Part shown: positions 9,614-18,401 of the stretch, piece by piece
How the letters are laid out: each line of letters opens with the position of its first letter
Position numbering within the stretch: the first letter of the stretch is position 1
Source: Microbacterium sp. 4R-513
Lineage (GTDB): Bacteria > Actinomycetota > Actinomycetes > Actinomycetales > Microbacteriaceae
Direction of reading: 5' to 3'
NCBI RefSeq assembly: GCF_011046485.1
Contig: NZ_CP049256.1
Location: forward strand, 3,782,001-3,846,000
Length of the DNA stretch: 64,000 nt
Notes under the pieces: model-generated
The model's database searches: none
The model's input: only the letters and a program-made list of their open reading frames with translations
Told to the model about the DNA's origin: nothing
Program-made: the position numbers and the translations under genes

Positions 9614-10938
9614 GAGATCCGGTTCGTCGTCGTGTCGGTGCGGGGCGTGAAGGAGTCGGTCACGGGCGCTTCATCGGAGTGCTGCGGCGCGAGCCTGGTG
9701 CAGACCGCAGCGAGGATCGCCATGCCGGTGAACATCGCGATGACCGACCAGATGCTGCCCGTCCACGCGATCAGCTGCGTCGCGAACCACGGGGAGAAGC
9801 CGGCCCAGATGGCGGCGCCCACGCCGTACGACAGAGCGATCGATGTGTAGCGCGCCTGGGGACGGAACATCTGGGCAAGGATCGCGGCGATCGGCGCATA
9901 GGTGGCACTCATCGCGATCCGCACCAGTGCGGCGAACAGGAAGATGAGGGGCTCAACGCGGCCGGGAAGGATGAGCATGAACGGCACGAAGGTCAGCACC
10001 GACGTGGCCAGACCGATGTACATGATGTTCTTGCGCCCCCACTTGTCGCCGAGCCACGCGACCGGAAGGGTGACCAGGAACTCGATGAGCGACGCGATCG
10101 TCATCGCGTCCAGGATGACCGACTCGCTCACATTGATCGGGTCGCCCGTCGCGTAGGCGGTCGCGAAGGTCGTGGCGAGGTAGTAGCCGCCCGTCGAGAT
10201 CGGCAGGAGGCCGATGCCGAGCAGGATCGGCCACCAGTTGACGCGCAGCGCGAAAGCGAGCGGCATGGACTGTTTGCGGCCCTCGACCTTGGACTCGAAC
10301 ACGGGCGACTCCTCGACCCGGTAGCGGACCCAGAAGCCGACGCCGACCAGGACGATGGAGAGCAGGAACGGGATGCGCCACCCGCCGTTCATGATGAAGT
10401 CGTCGCCGGCGCGCGCCATGATGGCGAAGATCCCCGAGGCGAGGAGGGCCCCGGCCGGGTTGCCCAGCTGCGTGAAGCCTCCGTAGAAGGTCTTCTTGCC
10501 GACGGGTGCGTGCTCGACGCTCATCAGGACGGCACCGCCCCACTCGCCGCCCACCGCCAGTCCCTGCAGTGCGCGCAGGAGGATCAGGAGGATCGGCGCC
10601 CAGACGCCGATGTCGGCATAGGTCGGAAGGCAGCCGACGAGGACGGTCGAGACGCCCATCAGCAGCAGGGTGATGACGAGCGAGACCCGCCGGCCGAGCT
10701 TGTCGCCGATGTGGCCGAAGAGGATGCCGCCGAGGGGACGAACCAGGAAGGCGACGGCGAAGGTGGCGAAGGCCGCCGCGGTCTCGGCGAGGGGATCGTC
10801 GCTCGGGAAGAAGAGCGGACCGAACACGAGGGCCGCCGCCGTCGCGTAGATGTAGAAGTCGTACCACTCGATCGTGGTGCCGGCGAAGGCCGCGAGGCCT
10901 GCTCGTCGCGCTCGACTCGTCGTCGTGGTGGAGGTCAT
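9610..10938 (-). CDS. MFS transporter, metabolite:H+ symporter (MHS) family
   Basis: 442 residues with about twelve membrane segments. Diagnostic MHS features: TTIEWYDFYIYATAAAL in the first helix, FGHIGDKLGRR between helices 2 and 3, and LLRALQGLAVGGEWGGAVLM in helix 5. This family imports organic acids, betaines and amino-acid-like compounds with protons. First gene of the four-gene catabolic operon and divergent from the Lrp-type regulator, so it probably imports the inducing substrate. ATG lies 6 bases after AAAGGAG. Confidence 0.9.
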   Translation of the reverse strand: MTSTTTTSRARRAGLAAFAGTTIEWYDFYIYATAAALVFGPLFFPSDDPLAETAAAFATFAVAFLVRPLGGILFGHIGDKLGRRVSLVITLLLMGVSTVLVGCLPTYADIGVWAPILLILLRALQGLAVGGEWGGAVLMSVEHAPVGKKTFYGGFTQLGNPAGALLASGIFAIMARAGDDFIMNGGWRIPFLLSIVLVGVGFWVRYRVEESPVFESKVEGRKQSMPLAFALRVNWWPILLGIGLLPISTGGYYLATTFATAYATGDPINVSESVILDAMTIASLIEFLVTLPVAWLGDKWGRKNIMYIGLATSVLTFVPFMLILPGRVEPLIFLFAALVRIAMSATYAPIAAILAQMFRPQARYTSIALSYGVGAAIWAGFSPWFATQLIAWTGSIWSVIAMFTGMAILAAVCTRLAPQHSDEAPVTDSFTPRTDTTTNRIS

Positions 10939-11153
10939 GACCGCTCCTTTGCGGGTGTTCGGGGACGCGATGGATGCTACGAGCCTCGACGGCCCGCGGC
11001 AAGCGCGAAAGTCCAGCCGAACGAGCGGAGAACTGGACTTTCGATTCCAAACCTGCGCATCTCACCGGGATATGTCACGGCAAGCCGCCTCTGTGGTTCA
11101 CTTTTGTCAGGGATTCGAGGCGATCCCGGGAAAATCGACGAATCGAGCACGAC
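10939..11153. promoter_or_regulatory. Divergent promoter region between the MHS operon and the Lrp-type regulator
   Basis: A 215-base intergenic region with outward-facing starts on both sides, locally more A/T-rich near 11030-11140 than the genes. It must hold both promoters and, by analogy with other Lrp/AsnC regulators, the regulator's binding sites. I see no clean long palindrome. Confidence 0.55.
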
Positions 11154-12047
11154 ATGGACTTCGACGCCGAACTGATCCGGGCGCTGCAGGAGAACGGCCG
11201 GGCCAGCATCCACTCCCTCTCCCAGCAGCTCGCGCGGCCGCGGTCGGCGGTGTCTGAGCGCCTGCGGGTGATGCTCGCCGACGGCACCGTGCGAGTGGTC
11301 GCGGCCGTCGATCCCGGTTTCCTCGGGCAGCACGTGCTCGCTCACGTCTCGGTGCGCACGGACGGCACGGTGGAGCCTCTCGCGCAGGCGCTCCGCGGAT
11401 TGAGTGAGACGGTGCTCGTCTCCGCGGTCGGCGGCGCGCACGACCTCGTCACCGAAGTGCGGGTCGGCTCGATGGACGCCCTGCACGACCTCTTGGCTCT
11501 GATCCGGACGATGCCGAGGGTCGTCGACATCAACACCCTCATCTACTCGAGCGTCGTGAAGGGGTTCTTCGTCTCCGAATACCGCGGAGACGTCACGATC
11601 GACTCGACGGACACGGCTCTCATCGAACTTCTCCAGCGCGACGGCCGGATGAGCTTCCGCGCCCTGGGCGACTCGGTTCGCCTCTCGCCTTCCGCCGTCA
11701 CGACGCGCGTGGAGCGTCTCATCGAAGCCGGAGTCATCAAGATCAGCGCGGTCGAGGCGCGCGGGCTGGCACATCGGCAGCTGTCCATGGGCGTCGGGCT
11801 GAACCTGACGGCGGACGACGACAGCGTCATGGAGGTGTTGCGGAGCTGGCGCGGCGTGGACTTCGCGGCGCGCACCCTGGGACGGTTCGACGCCGTCATG
11901 ACGCTCGTCGAACCGTCCGCCGGAGCGCTGTACGCGAGCCTCGAACGGATCCGCTCCCTCGCCGGCGTCGCGCACGTCGAGGCGTGGTTCCACCTCGCCG
12001 TGCTGAAGGAGGACTACGCGCGCACGCTCAGACCCGTGCGCGCGTAG
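11154..12047 (+). CDS. Lrp/AsnC-family regulator with two Lrp units
   Basis: 297 residues, about twice the usual Lrp length. Two helix-turn-helix/RAM units follow one another: the first starts at residue 1 (DAELIRALQENGRASIHSLS), the second near residue 150 (DTALIELLQRDGRMSFRALG). Each is followed by a ligand-binding-like half. Such fused Lrp proteins usually control an adjacent amino-acid or amine catabolic operon and sense the substrate. The divergent MHS, amidohydrolase, TPP and ureohydrolase operon is the obvious target. The ATG at 11154 was chosen over upstream in-frame starts because the domain begins immediately there. Confidence 0.88.
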   Translation: MDFDAELIRALQENGRASIHSLSQQLARPRSAVSERLRVMLADGTVRVVAAVDPGFLGQHVLAHVSVRTDGTVEPLAQALRGLSETVLVSAVGGAHDLVTEVRVGSMDALHDLLALIRTMPRVVDINTLIYSSVVKGFFVSEYRGDVTIDSTDTALIELLQRDGRMSFRALGDSVRLSPSAVTTRVERLIEAGVIKISAVEARGLAHRQLSMGVGLNLTADDDSVMEVLRSWRGVDFAARTLGRFDAVMTLVEPSAGALYASLERIRSLAGVAHVEAWFHLAVLKEDYARTLRPVRA

Positions 12048-12054
12048 CGCCCCG

Positions 12055-13749
12055 CTAGCCCTGCGCCGAAGTGTGCAGCCACACGGTGGACTCCCCCGGC
12101 ACGGTGCCGGCGGCATCCCCCGCGCTCGACAGCACGACGATCGACCTGTCTAGCGGATACGGCTCGGTGCCGAAGTTCGTCACGACCTCCCACCCGTTCG
12201 GCCGGCGGAAGTGCAGCACGTCGTCGCGGCCCGTCTCGATCCACTCGAGCTGTTCGTCGGTCTGCAGCTCGTGCCGCAGGCGCAGAGCGCGGCGGTACAG
12301 CTCCAGGACCGATCCGGAGCGGCCCGCCTGCGCGTCGACGGCGAAGGATCCGAACCACTCGGGCTGGGGCAGGTGCGCGCCGTCGGCGCCGAAGCCGAAC
12401 GACGAGCCTTCGCTCTGCCACGGCAGCGGCACGCGGCATCCATCGCGCCCGACCTCTTCGCCCTCCGTCCGGAAGAACGTCGGGTCCTGCCGCTCACCTG
12501 CGCCGATGTCGGCGACCTCGTGCAGGCCGAGCTCCTCGCCCTGGTAGATGTAGGCGGAGCCCGGAAGAGCGAGCAGGAACATCGAGGCGGCGACCGCCCG
12601 GCGCACCCCTCCCTCGCGGTCGAGCGCCGACTCCGGGCCGCCCGCGCGCAGCCACGCCGCGCCCTGCTTCTCGGCTCCGCGTCCGCGGTGCTCGCGTCCG
12701 AGCGGAGGCAGCCCGTACCGCGTCGCGTGACGCACGACGTCGTGGTTCGACAGCACCCAGGTGCTGGAGGATCGGGATGCCGCGGCCAGCGTCAGGTTGT
12801 CGGTCACGATGCGGCGGAACTCGGCGGCGTCGAAATCGGCCTGCAGCAGGTCGAAGTTGAACGCCTGGCCCAGGCTCTCCGGGCGCGCGTACAGCGGAAC
12901 CCGGGACGAGTCGACCCAGGCCTCGGCGACGGCGCTGCGCGGCGGGTCGTACTCGTCGAACACCCGCCGCCACTCGGCGTAGATGTCGTGCACGTCGTCG
13001 CGGTCGATGAGCGGGTGGTTGCCGTCGAACGGGAGGGCGTCGAGCTCCGCCCGCGAGGGCAGCGGCTCGGTGAGGTCCTTCGTGAGCATGTGCGCGACGT
13101 CGATCCGGAAGCCGTCGACTCCGCGATCCGCCCAGAACCGCAGGGTCTTCACGAAGTCGGCGCGAACCTCGGGGTTGTCCCAGTTGAGGTCGGGCTGCTC
13201 CTTGGCGAAGTTGTGGAAGTACCACTGGCCGTCCGCCACCCGCTCCCAGGCGGGTCCCCCGAACACCGACTCCCAGTCGGCCGGCGGCTCTGCGCCGTCC
13301 TCGCCCCGGCCCTCCCGGAAGATGTACCGCTCGCGGGCCGCAGAGCCGCGTCCCGCGGCGAGCGCCTCCTGGAACCAGGCGTGCTGGTCGGACGTGTGGT
13401 TCGGCACGATATCGACGACGACGCGGATGCCGCGTGCGTGGAGCGCCGCGAGCATCTCGTCGAAGTCGTCCAGCGTGCCGAGCCGGGGGTCGACGTCCCG
13501 GTAGTCGGCGACGTCGTAGCCGCCGTCGGCGAGCTCGGAGGGATAGAAGGGACTGAGCCACACCGCGTCTACGCCCAGCTCGGCGAGGTAGTCCGCGCGT
13601 GACGTCACGCCGCGGATGTCGCCGATCCCGTCGCCGTCGCTGTCGGCGAAGCTGCGCGGGTAAATCTGGTAGACGGCGGCCTGACGCCACCAGGGCGATT
13701 CGGCAGCGCCGGTGGCGGCATCCGTTCGGGTCTCAGCGGTCAAGCTCAC
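12055..13749 (-). CDS. GH13 alpha-glucosidase (oligo-1,6-glucosidase / alpha-glucosidase group)
   Basis: 564 residues with an N-terminal WWRQAAVYQIYPRSF opening typical of intracellular alpha-glucosidases. The catalytic triad is visible: Asp217 in DGFRIDVAH, Glu276 in VAEAWVD and Asp337 in VLSNHDVVRH; DIVPNHTS is at 113-120. There is no signal peptide, so it acts in the cytoplasm on short alpha-glucosides brought in by the adjacent ABC transporter. GTG start after AAAGGA. It lies 58 bases after the second permease and ends 8 bases from the Lrp-type gene on the other strand. The linkage specificity (1,4 versus 1,6, maltose versus trehalose or sucrose) is not determined. Confidence 0.92.
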   Translation of the reverse strand: MSLTAETRTDAATGAAESPWWRQAAVYQIYPRSFADSDGDGIGDIRGVTSRADYLAELGVDAVWLSPFYPSELADGGYDVADYRDVDPRLGTLDDFDEMLAALHARGIRVVVDIVPNHTSDQHAWFQEALAAGRGSAARERYIFREGRGEDGAEPPADWESVFGGPAWERVADGQWYFHNFAKEQPDLNWDNPEVRADFVKTLRFWADRGVDGFRIDVAHMLTKDLTEPLPSRAELDALPFDGNHPLIDRDDVHDIYAEWRRVFDEYDPPRSAVAEAWVDSSRVPLYARPESLGQAFNFDLLQADFDAAEFRRIVTDNLTLAAASRSSSTWVLSNHDVVRHATRYGLPPLGREHRGRGAEKQGAAWLRAGGPESALDREGGVRRAVAASMFLLALPGSAYIYQGEELGLHEVADIGAGERQDPTFFRTEGEEVGRDGCRVPLPWQSEGSSFGFGADGAHLPQPEWFGSFAVDAQAGRSGSVLELYRRALRLRHELQTDEQLEWIETGRDDVLHFRRPNGWEVVTNFGTEPYPLDRSIVVLSSAGDAAGTVPGESTVWLHTSAQG

Positions 13750-13807
13750 GTGGGTCCTTTCTCAGGGGTGCGGGTAGTCGATGCTTGCGGATGGAGAGCG
13801 GGCCGGA

Positions 13808-14731
13808 TCAGCCCTTGACAGCGCCCTGCGTCACGCCCTCCATGACCCAGCGCTGCGCGAACAGGTACACGATGATCGCGGGCGCCATGGCCATGAGGTA
13901 CGAGGCGAAGGACACGTTGTAGTTGTTGCTGAACTGCGTCTGGAAGATGCTCTGCACGACGGGCAGGGTCTGCAGCTGCGGGTCCGACGTGATGAGCGAC
14001 GGCATCATGAAGTCGTTCCACGACGCGAGGAAGGCGAAGATGCCGACCGTCGCGCTCATGGGGGCCAGCAGCGGGAAGATGAGCTTCCAGAAGACCTGCC
14101 ACGTCGAGGCGCCGTCGATGCGGGCGCTCTCCTCGAGCTCGTGCGGGATCGAGCGCAGGAACGCCGTGAAGAGCAGGATGCTGAAGCTCAACTGGAACAT
14201 GATGTGCAGCAGCGTCACCCCCACCGGATTGTCCAGGCCCGTCAGTCCCGTCAGCTGGATCTGCGGCAGGGCGAGCACGGGGAACGGGATGAACATCGCC
14301 GCGAGCAGGTAGAAGAACGACCACCGGAAGAAGCGCCGATCCCAGTTGCGGTGGATCGCGAACGAGGCGAACGCGCCGAGGACGATCGTGCCCGCCACCG
14401 TTCCAGCCGTCACCAGCACCGAGATGACGAAGGCGGCCGGGAAGTTCGTCAGCTGCCACGCCGTGACGAATCCCTCGAGGCTGAAGGGTGCCGGCAGCGA
14501 GAACGCGTTGCCGTCGACCGCCTGCGCCTGCGTCTTGAACGCCATCGAGATCGTGACGTACAGCGGCACGAGCACGGTGACCGCGGCGATGATGAGGACG
14601 ATCGTGAGCGGCCAGTCGGGCCGCTCGACGGCGGGTCCCTGCTTGCGGCCTCGGCGGAGCGGCGCTCCCCCCTCGAGGGTGCGTACGCCGTCGACCTCTT
14701 CGAGGGCGAGAGCGGGCTGGACGGTGGCCAT
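13808..14731 (-). CDS. Sugar ABC transporter permease (MalG type)
   Basis: 307 residues with six membrane segments after a 40-residue cytoplasmic lead. The EAA loop that contacts the ATPase reads ELEESARIDGASTWQVFWKLIFPLL, written here as ELEESARIDG then the IFPLL end. The C-terminus MEGVTQGAVKG is the common MalG-type close. It overlaps the first permease by one base (TGATG), so both are co-translated. No ATPase gene is in the operon; a shared MsiK-type ATPase encoded elsewhere is usual in actinobacteria. An upstream in-frame extension was discarded because it lies inside the other permease. Confidence 0.92.
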   Translation of the reverse strand: MATVQPALALEEVDGVRTLEGGAPLRRGRKQGPAVERPDWPLTIVLIIAAVTVLVPLYVTISMAFKTQAQAVDGNAFSLPAPFSLEGFVTAWQLTNFPAAFVISVLVTAGTVAGTIVLGAFASFAIHRNWDRRFFRWSFFYLLAAMFIPFPVLALPQIQLTGLTGLDNPVGVTLLHIMFQLSFSILLFTAFLRSIPHELEESARIDGASTWQVFWKLIFPLLAPMSATVGIFAFLASWNDFMMPSLITSDPQLQTLPVVQSIFQTQFSNNYNVSFASYLMAMAPAIIVYLFAQRWVMEGVTQGAVKG

Positions 14732-15660
14732 CAGAGTGCGTTCCTTCCGCGCGTGAGCCGGAGCTGGACGACCGAGATCAGGATGACGAACACGAAGAAG
14801 ACCGTCGCGTTGGCCATCTGATAGGCGTAGTCGCCGCCCGAGAAGCCCGTCACGATGGTCATCGCGATCGAGCGGGTGGCGGTGCCCGGACCGCCGTTGG
14901 TGAGGCCGACGATGATGTCGTAGGCGTTGAGGTAGTTCTTGAAGCCCAGGAGGACGTTGATGACGACGTATCCCGCCACGAGCGGCAGGGTGATCCGGAG
15001 CAGCTGCTGCAGCTTCGTCGCGCCGTCGATGGAGGCCGCCTCGTAGACCTCGCCGGGAATCGCCAGCAGTCCGGCGATGTAGATGAGGAGGCTGCCCGGG
15101 ATCGACTGCCACCCCGTCACGAGCACGATGGCCACCCACGCGAGGTCGGGGTTGGCGAGGATGCTCTCGCTCAGCCACCCGATCCCGGTCGCCTGTCCGA
15201 GCGCGGGGAGGGAGTTGCTGAACAGGAAGTTGAAGACGTAGGCGATGATGATGCCCGAGATCACCATCGGGATCACGAAGATCGTCCGCAGACCGGTCCG
15301 CAAGCGGATGCGGGCTGTCAGGCCCACCGCGAGGAGGAAGGCGACGACGTTGACGAGCACGACCGTGACGAGCGCGAAGCCCAGCGTGAAGAGGTAGCTC
15401 TGGAGGATCGCGGGATCGCTGAACAGCGCGATGTAGTTGATGAATCCGACGAAGTCCCAGTCCCCGAAGCCGATCGAGTTCGTGAAGCTGAAGAAGATGC
15501 CCATGATGGCGGGCAGCGTGATCGCCAGGCTGAAGATGACGAGCGTCGGCACGAGGAGCAGGTAATAGATCCCCTCGACCGGCCGGCGCGTGCCGGCGAC
15601 GGCGGCGGCTCTGCCCGTCCGGCGCTTGGGGGCGACGAGGGTCGCCGTGGTGGTTGCCAT
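14731..15660 (-). CDS. Sugar ABC transporter permease (MalF type)
   Basis: 309 residues with six membrane segments; the EAA loop contains EVYEAASIDGATKLQQLLRI. The start at 15660 is preceded by GGAGACTTCAC, a good binding site, and gives a protein opening MATTTATLVAPKRR; a start 27 bases further upstream has no such site. It pairs with the following MalG-type permease to form the membrane pore for the alpha-glucoside binding protein encoded just upstream. Confidence 0.92.
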   Translation of the reverse strand: MATTTATLVAPKRRTGRAAAVAGTRRPVEGIYYLLLVPTLVIFSLAITLPAIMGIFFSFTNSIGFGDWDFVGFINYIALFSDPAILQSYLFTLGFALVTVVLVNVVAFLLAVGLTARIRLRTGLRTIFVIPMVISGIIIAYVFNFLFSNSLPALGQATGIGWLSESILANPDLAWVAIVLVTGWQSIPGSLLIYIAGLLAIPGEVYEAASIDGATKLQQLLRITLPLVAGYVVINVLLGFKNYLNAYDIIVGLTNGGPGTATRSIAMTIVTGFSGGDYAYQMANATVFFVFVILISVVQLRLTRGRNAL

Positions 15661-15683
15661 GTGAAGTCTCCTTCGACTCTCTG

Positions 15684-16945
15684 TCACTGCCTCATCGCGA
15701 GCCGAGCCCAGTCGGCGTCGATCGTGCGGAGGATGCTCTCGGCATCCGATCCGAGGACGATCGCCTGCAGGTAGTTCTGCGTGGGGATCGTGAGCGGGAT
15801 GGCGACGGACGCGCCCTGGTAGAACTTCGCCTCATCGAAGTACTCCTTCATACCGACGATGCGAGGGTCGCTGACCGGGGCCGCGTCGGTCGTCGTGCCG
15901 TAGCCGAGCTGCGCGGCGTTGTACTGGTCCATGACTTCCTTGCGGAAGAGGTAGGACAGGAACGTCCGGGCCGCCTCTTTGTGCTTGGATGCCTCGGGGA
16001 TCCATGCGGCGAGGTCGAGGTTCACCCGCACCTTCAGGTCGTCGGGATCGTCGGTGACGGGCAGCGGGAAGGTGCCCAGGTCCAGGTCGGGGTTCGACTT
16101 CGCGATCTCGCCGAATGCCCACGGGCCCTGCAGGTACATCGCCGCCTTGCCCTCGGCGAACGCGAGGTTTCCGTCGCCGTAGCCTTTGCTCGCGGCATCC
16201 GGGTTCGTGTACTCGTCGACGAGCTGCTGCATCTGATCCACCGGCTCGGCGAGGGTCTTCTCGAACGAGACCTTCGAGTCCTTGCCGACGCTCGTGCCCT
16301 CCTCGGCGAGTGCGTCGAAGAAGTCGGCGACGTCGACGTCACCGCCGACGGTGTAGTCGAACCATCCCTGCGAGATCGTCCACGGGTCTTTGAAGGTCGC
16401 ATAGAAGGGCGTGATGCCCGCGGCCTTCAGCGTGTCGCACACCTCGATCAGCTCGTCCCAGGTGGTCGGCACCTCGAGGCCCTGCTCGTCGAAGATCTGC
16501 TTGTTGTAGATAACGGATGCCGCCATCACCGAATACGGCAGCACGCTCGTCCGGCCGGGGTAGGTCGCGTACTGATCGACGAGCTCCTGCACCTCGGGGA
16601 GGATCCGGGATGCCTCGGGCATGTCGGAGAGATCGCTGAGCGCCCCGCGCTCCATGAAGCGCGCCATCTCCATGTTGTAGTTCAGCAGCCCGAGGTCCGG
16701 GGGTTCCCCCGCAGGAATCCCGCCTGGAGGTTCGACGATGTGTCGAGCACGACCCGCACGTCGTTCTGCGAAGCGTTGTACTCCTTCACCAGGTCGCGGA
16801 AGTACGGGATCGCCTCGGGCTTGCTCAGGTAGAAGCGCACCGTCTCGGCCTGGTCGCCGGTGCACCCGGCCAGCGCCGCCGCCGCGAGGGCGAGGCCGAT
16901 AGCACCGGCCGCCGCCCGCGCGATCCGCCGTCGGAAATCAGGCAC
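15684..16945 (-). CDS. Sugar ABC transporter solute-binding lipoprotein, interrupted by one frameshift
   Basis: About 420 residues when joined. The GTG start at 16945 follows GGAAGGA and gives an Arg-rich lipoprotein signal ending LAGCTG, with the lipid Cys at 28. The frame breaks between GFLRGN and PPDLGLLNYN, at 16699-16710, where GGGGG and CCCCC runs lie close together; adding one base restores a normal binding protein. Downstream text such as KAAMYLQGPWAFGEIAKSN is typical of the family (SBP_bac_1/8). It is the first gene of the alpha-glucoside operon, divergent from the ROK regulator. I read the break as a probable sequence error. Confidence 0.88.
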
Positions 16946-16983
16946 GTCGTCGTCCTTCCATCCAGATGTGGGGTTTCTCCGCC

Positions 16984-17017
16984 TTGATTCGATGATTAGA
17001 TTTGCTTCTCGAATCAA
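16984..17017. promoter_or_regulatory. Inverted repeat operator between the alpha-glucoside operon and the ROK regulator
   Basis: Arms TTGATTCGA (16984-16992) and TCGAATCAA (17009-17017) are perfect complements separated by 16 bases of A/T-rich sequence. ROK repressors bind such inverted A/T-rich repeats, and this sits in the 118-base region between the divergent starts. It is the likely binding site of the ROK protein controlling both directions. Confidence 0.65.
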
Positions 17018-17063
17018 TTGGATGCGTCCATAATGCAGTAGGTGCAGGAGGAGGTCAAGACCC

Positions 17064-18368
17064 GTGGATGATCTCGACGGCGACGAGGGGCAGGCCGTCC
17101 CCGCTGCTCGCCGCGCGAGCGTCGACGCGGTTCTGCAGTGGGCATGGGATGCCGGCGACTTCACGAGCAACGACGCGATGCCGGCGACCGGGCTGACCCG
17201 GTCGACCACGATCGAGGCCGTCGACGAGCTCATCGACCTGGGACTGCTGCGCGAGCTCCCGAACGCCCGGGAGGCGGGCGCCTACCGCAAGGGGCGTCCG
17301 GCACGGCGGTTCGAGCTGCGTGCCGACGCCGGTGTCGTCGTCGGGCTCGACGCGGGGCGGCTGCATCTCACGGCGATCGTCGCCGACCTGCGCGGAACGG
17401 TCCTCGGCGTGACGAAGAAGGAGAGCGACGAGGCATCCGTCTCCGAACACGACGACTATCCGGATGCCGCACGCCGACGTCGGAGGCTGATCCAGACCAC
17501 GATCGACCGGGCGCTGCGCGCGGCCGGCCGGGAGCGCGCCGAGGTTCTCGCGGTGTGCGTAGGTGTTCCGGCACCGGTCGACGGGATGGGTCGCTCCCCC
17601 GGGCACCGCACGGGCTTCTGGACGCGCATGAACCCCGACCTGCGCGAACTCCTCGCCGAGTGGGCGCCGATCGTGCGTGTCGAGAACGACGCGTCGCTCG
17701 CGGCGGTCGCGGAGGGTGCGACCGGCGCGGCCCGCGACCACCTCGACTACGTCGCGGTGCTCGCCGGCGAGCGGATCGGAGCCGGGGTCGTGATCGACGG
17801 CCGCCTCCTGCGCGGCGCCCACGGCGGGGTGGGCGAGTCCGTCGCCTTCGATCACGTCGAGGGCATCGAAGGCGCATACGGCATCGGCTACCGCATCGCG
17901 GAATGGGCGCGGGCTTCGATCGAGGCCGGGGATCTGCCTGCGGGCCACCCGCTCGCGGGCCAGGGCGACGGGAGCGACGCGGTCGACGGCGTCGACGCCG
18001 TCGACGCGAAGACCGTCCTGCGCCTCGCCCAGTCCGGAGACGCTTGGGCTCAGACCCTCACGGATCGCGCGGGCGCCCTCCTGGCCCGCCTGGTCGGCTT
18101 CTACGGCACCTTCTACGACCCCTCGCTCGTCGTGATCTCGGGCGCCGTCTCAGGATCGCTGGAGCCGGTCGTCGCCGCCGCGCGGCGCCGCGTCGCCGAG
18201 GAGCTCGACCTGCCCGCCCCCGAGATCCTGGCATCGTCGCTCGGGGCGGATGTCGTCGCGATCGGTGCCACGATGGCGGCGGTCGAAGCGGTGCGCGCGG
18301 GCGTCCTCGCGCTTCCCCGCCTGCCCGCGGCGATCGCTTCCGAGCGCCCCGAGGCCGTCAACTCCTGA
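17064..18368 (+). CDS. ROK-family transcriptional regulator
   Basis: 434 residues. An N-terminal winged helix-turn-helix (about residues 15-75, with RSTTIEAVDELIDLGLL) precedes a sugar-kinase-like ROK domain starting near residue 90 (GVVVGLDAGRLHLTAIV). The ROK core has VENDASLAAVAEG and GAHGGVGESVAF. The classical zinc-binding Cys cluster of catalytic ROK kinases is not evident, in line with a regulator. GTG start 8 bases after AGGAGGAGG. Sugar binding would release it from the inverted repeat upstream and so induce the divergent alpha-glucoside transporter. Confidence 0.88.
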   Translation: MDDLDGDEGQAVPAARRASVDAVLQWAWDAGDFTSNDAMPATGLTRSTTIEAVDELIDLGLLRELPNAREAGAYRKGRPARRFELRADAGVVVGLDAGRLHLTAIVADLRGTVLGVTKKESDEASVSEHDDYPDAARRRRRLIQTTIDRALRAAGRERAEVLAVCVGVPAPVDGMGRSPGHRTGFWTRMNPDLRELLAEWAPIVRVENDASLAAVAEGATGAARDHLDYVAVLAGERIGAGVVIDGRLLRGAHGGVGESVAFDHVEGIEGAYGIGYRIAEWARASIEAGDLPAGHPLAGQGDGSDAVDGVDAVDAKTVLRLAQSGDAWAQTLTDRAGALLARLVGFYGTFYDPSLVVISGAVSGSLEPVVAAARRRVAEELDLPAPEILASSLGADVVAIGATMAAVEAVRAGVLALPRLPAAIASERPEAVNS

Positions 18369-18401
18369 GCCCGCCGCTCCGCCGACGAGCACCCGAACGA
18401 G

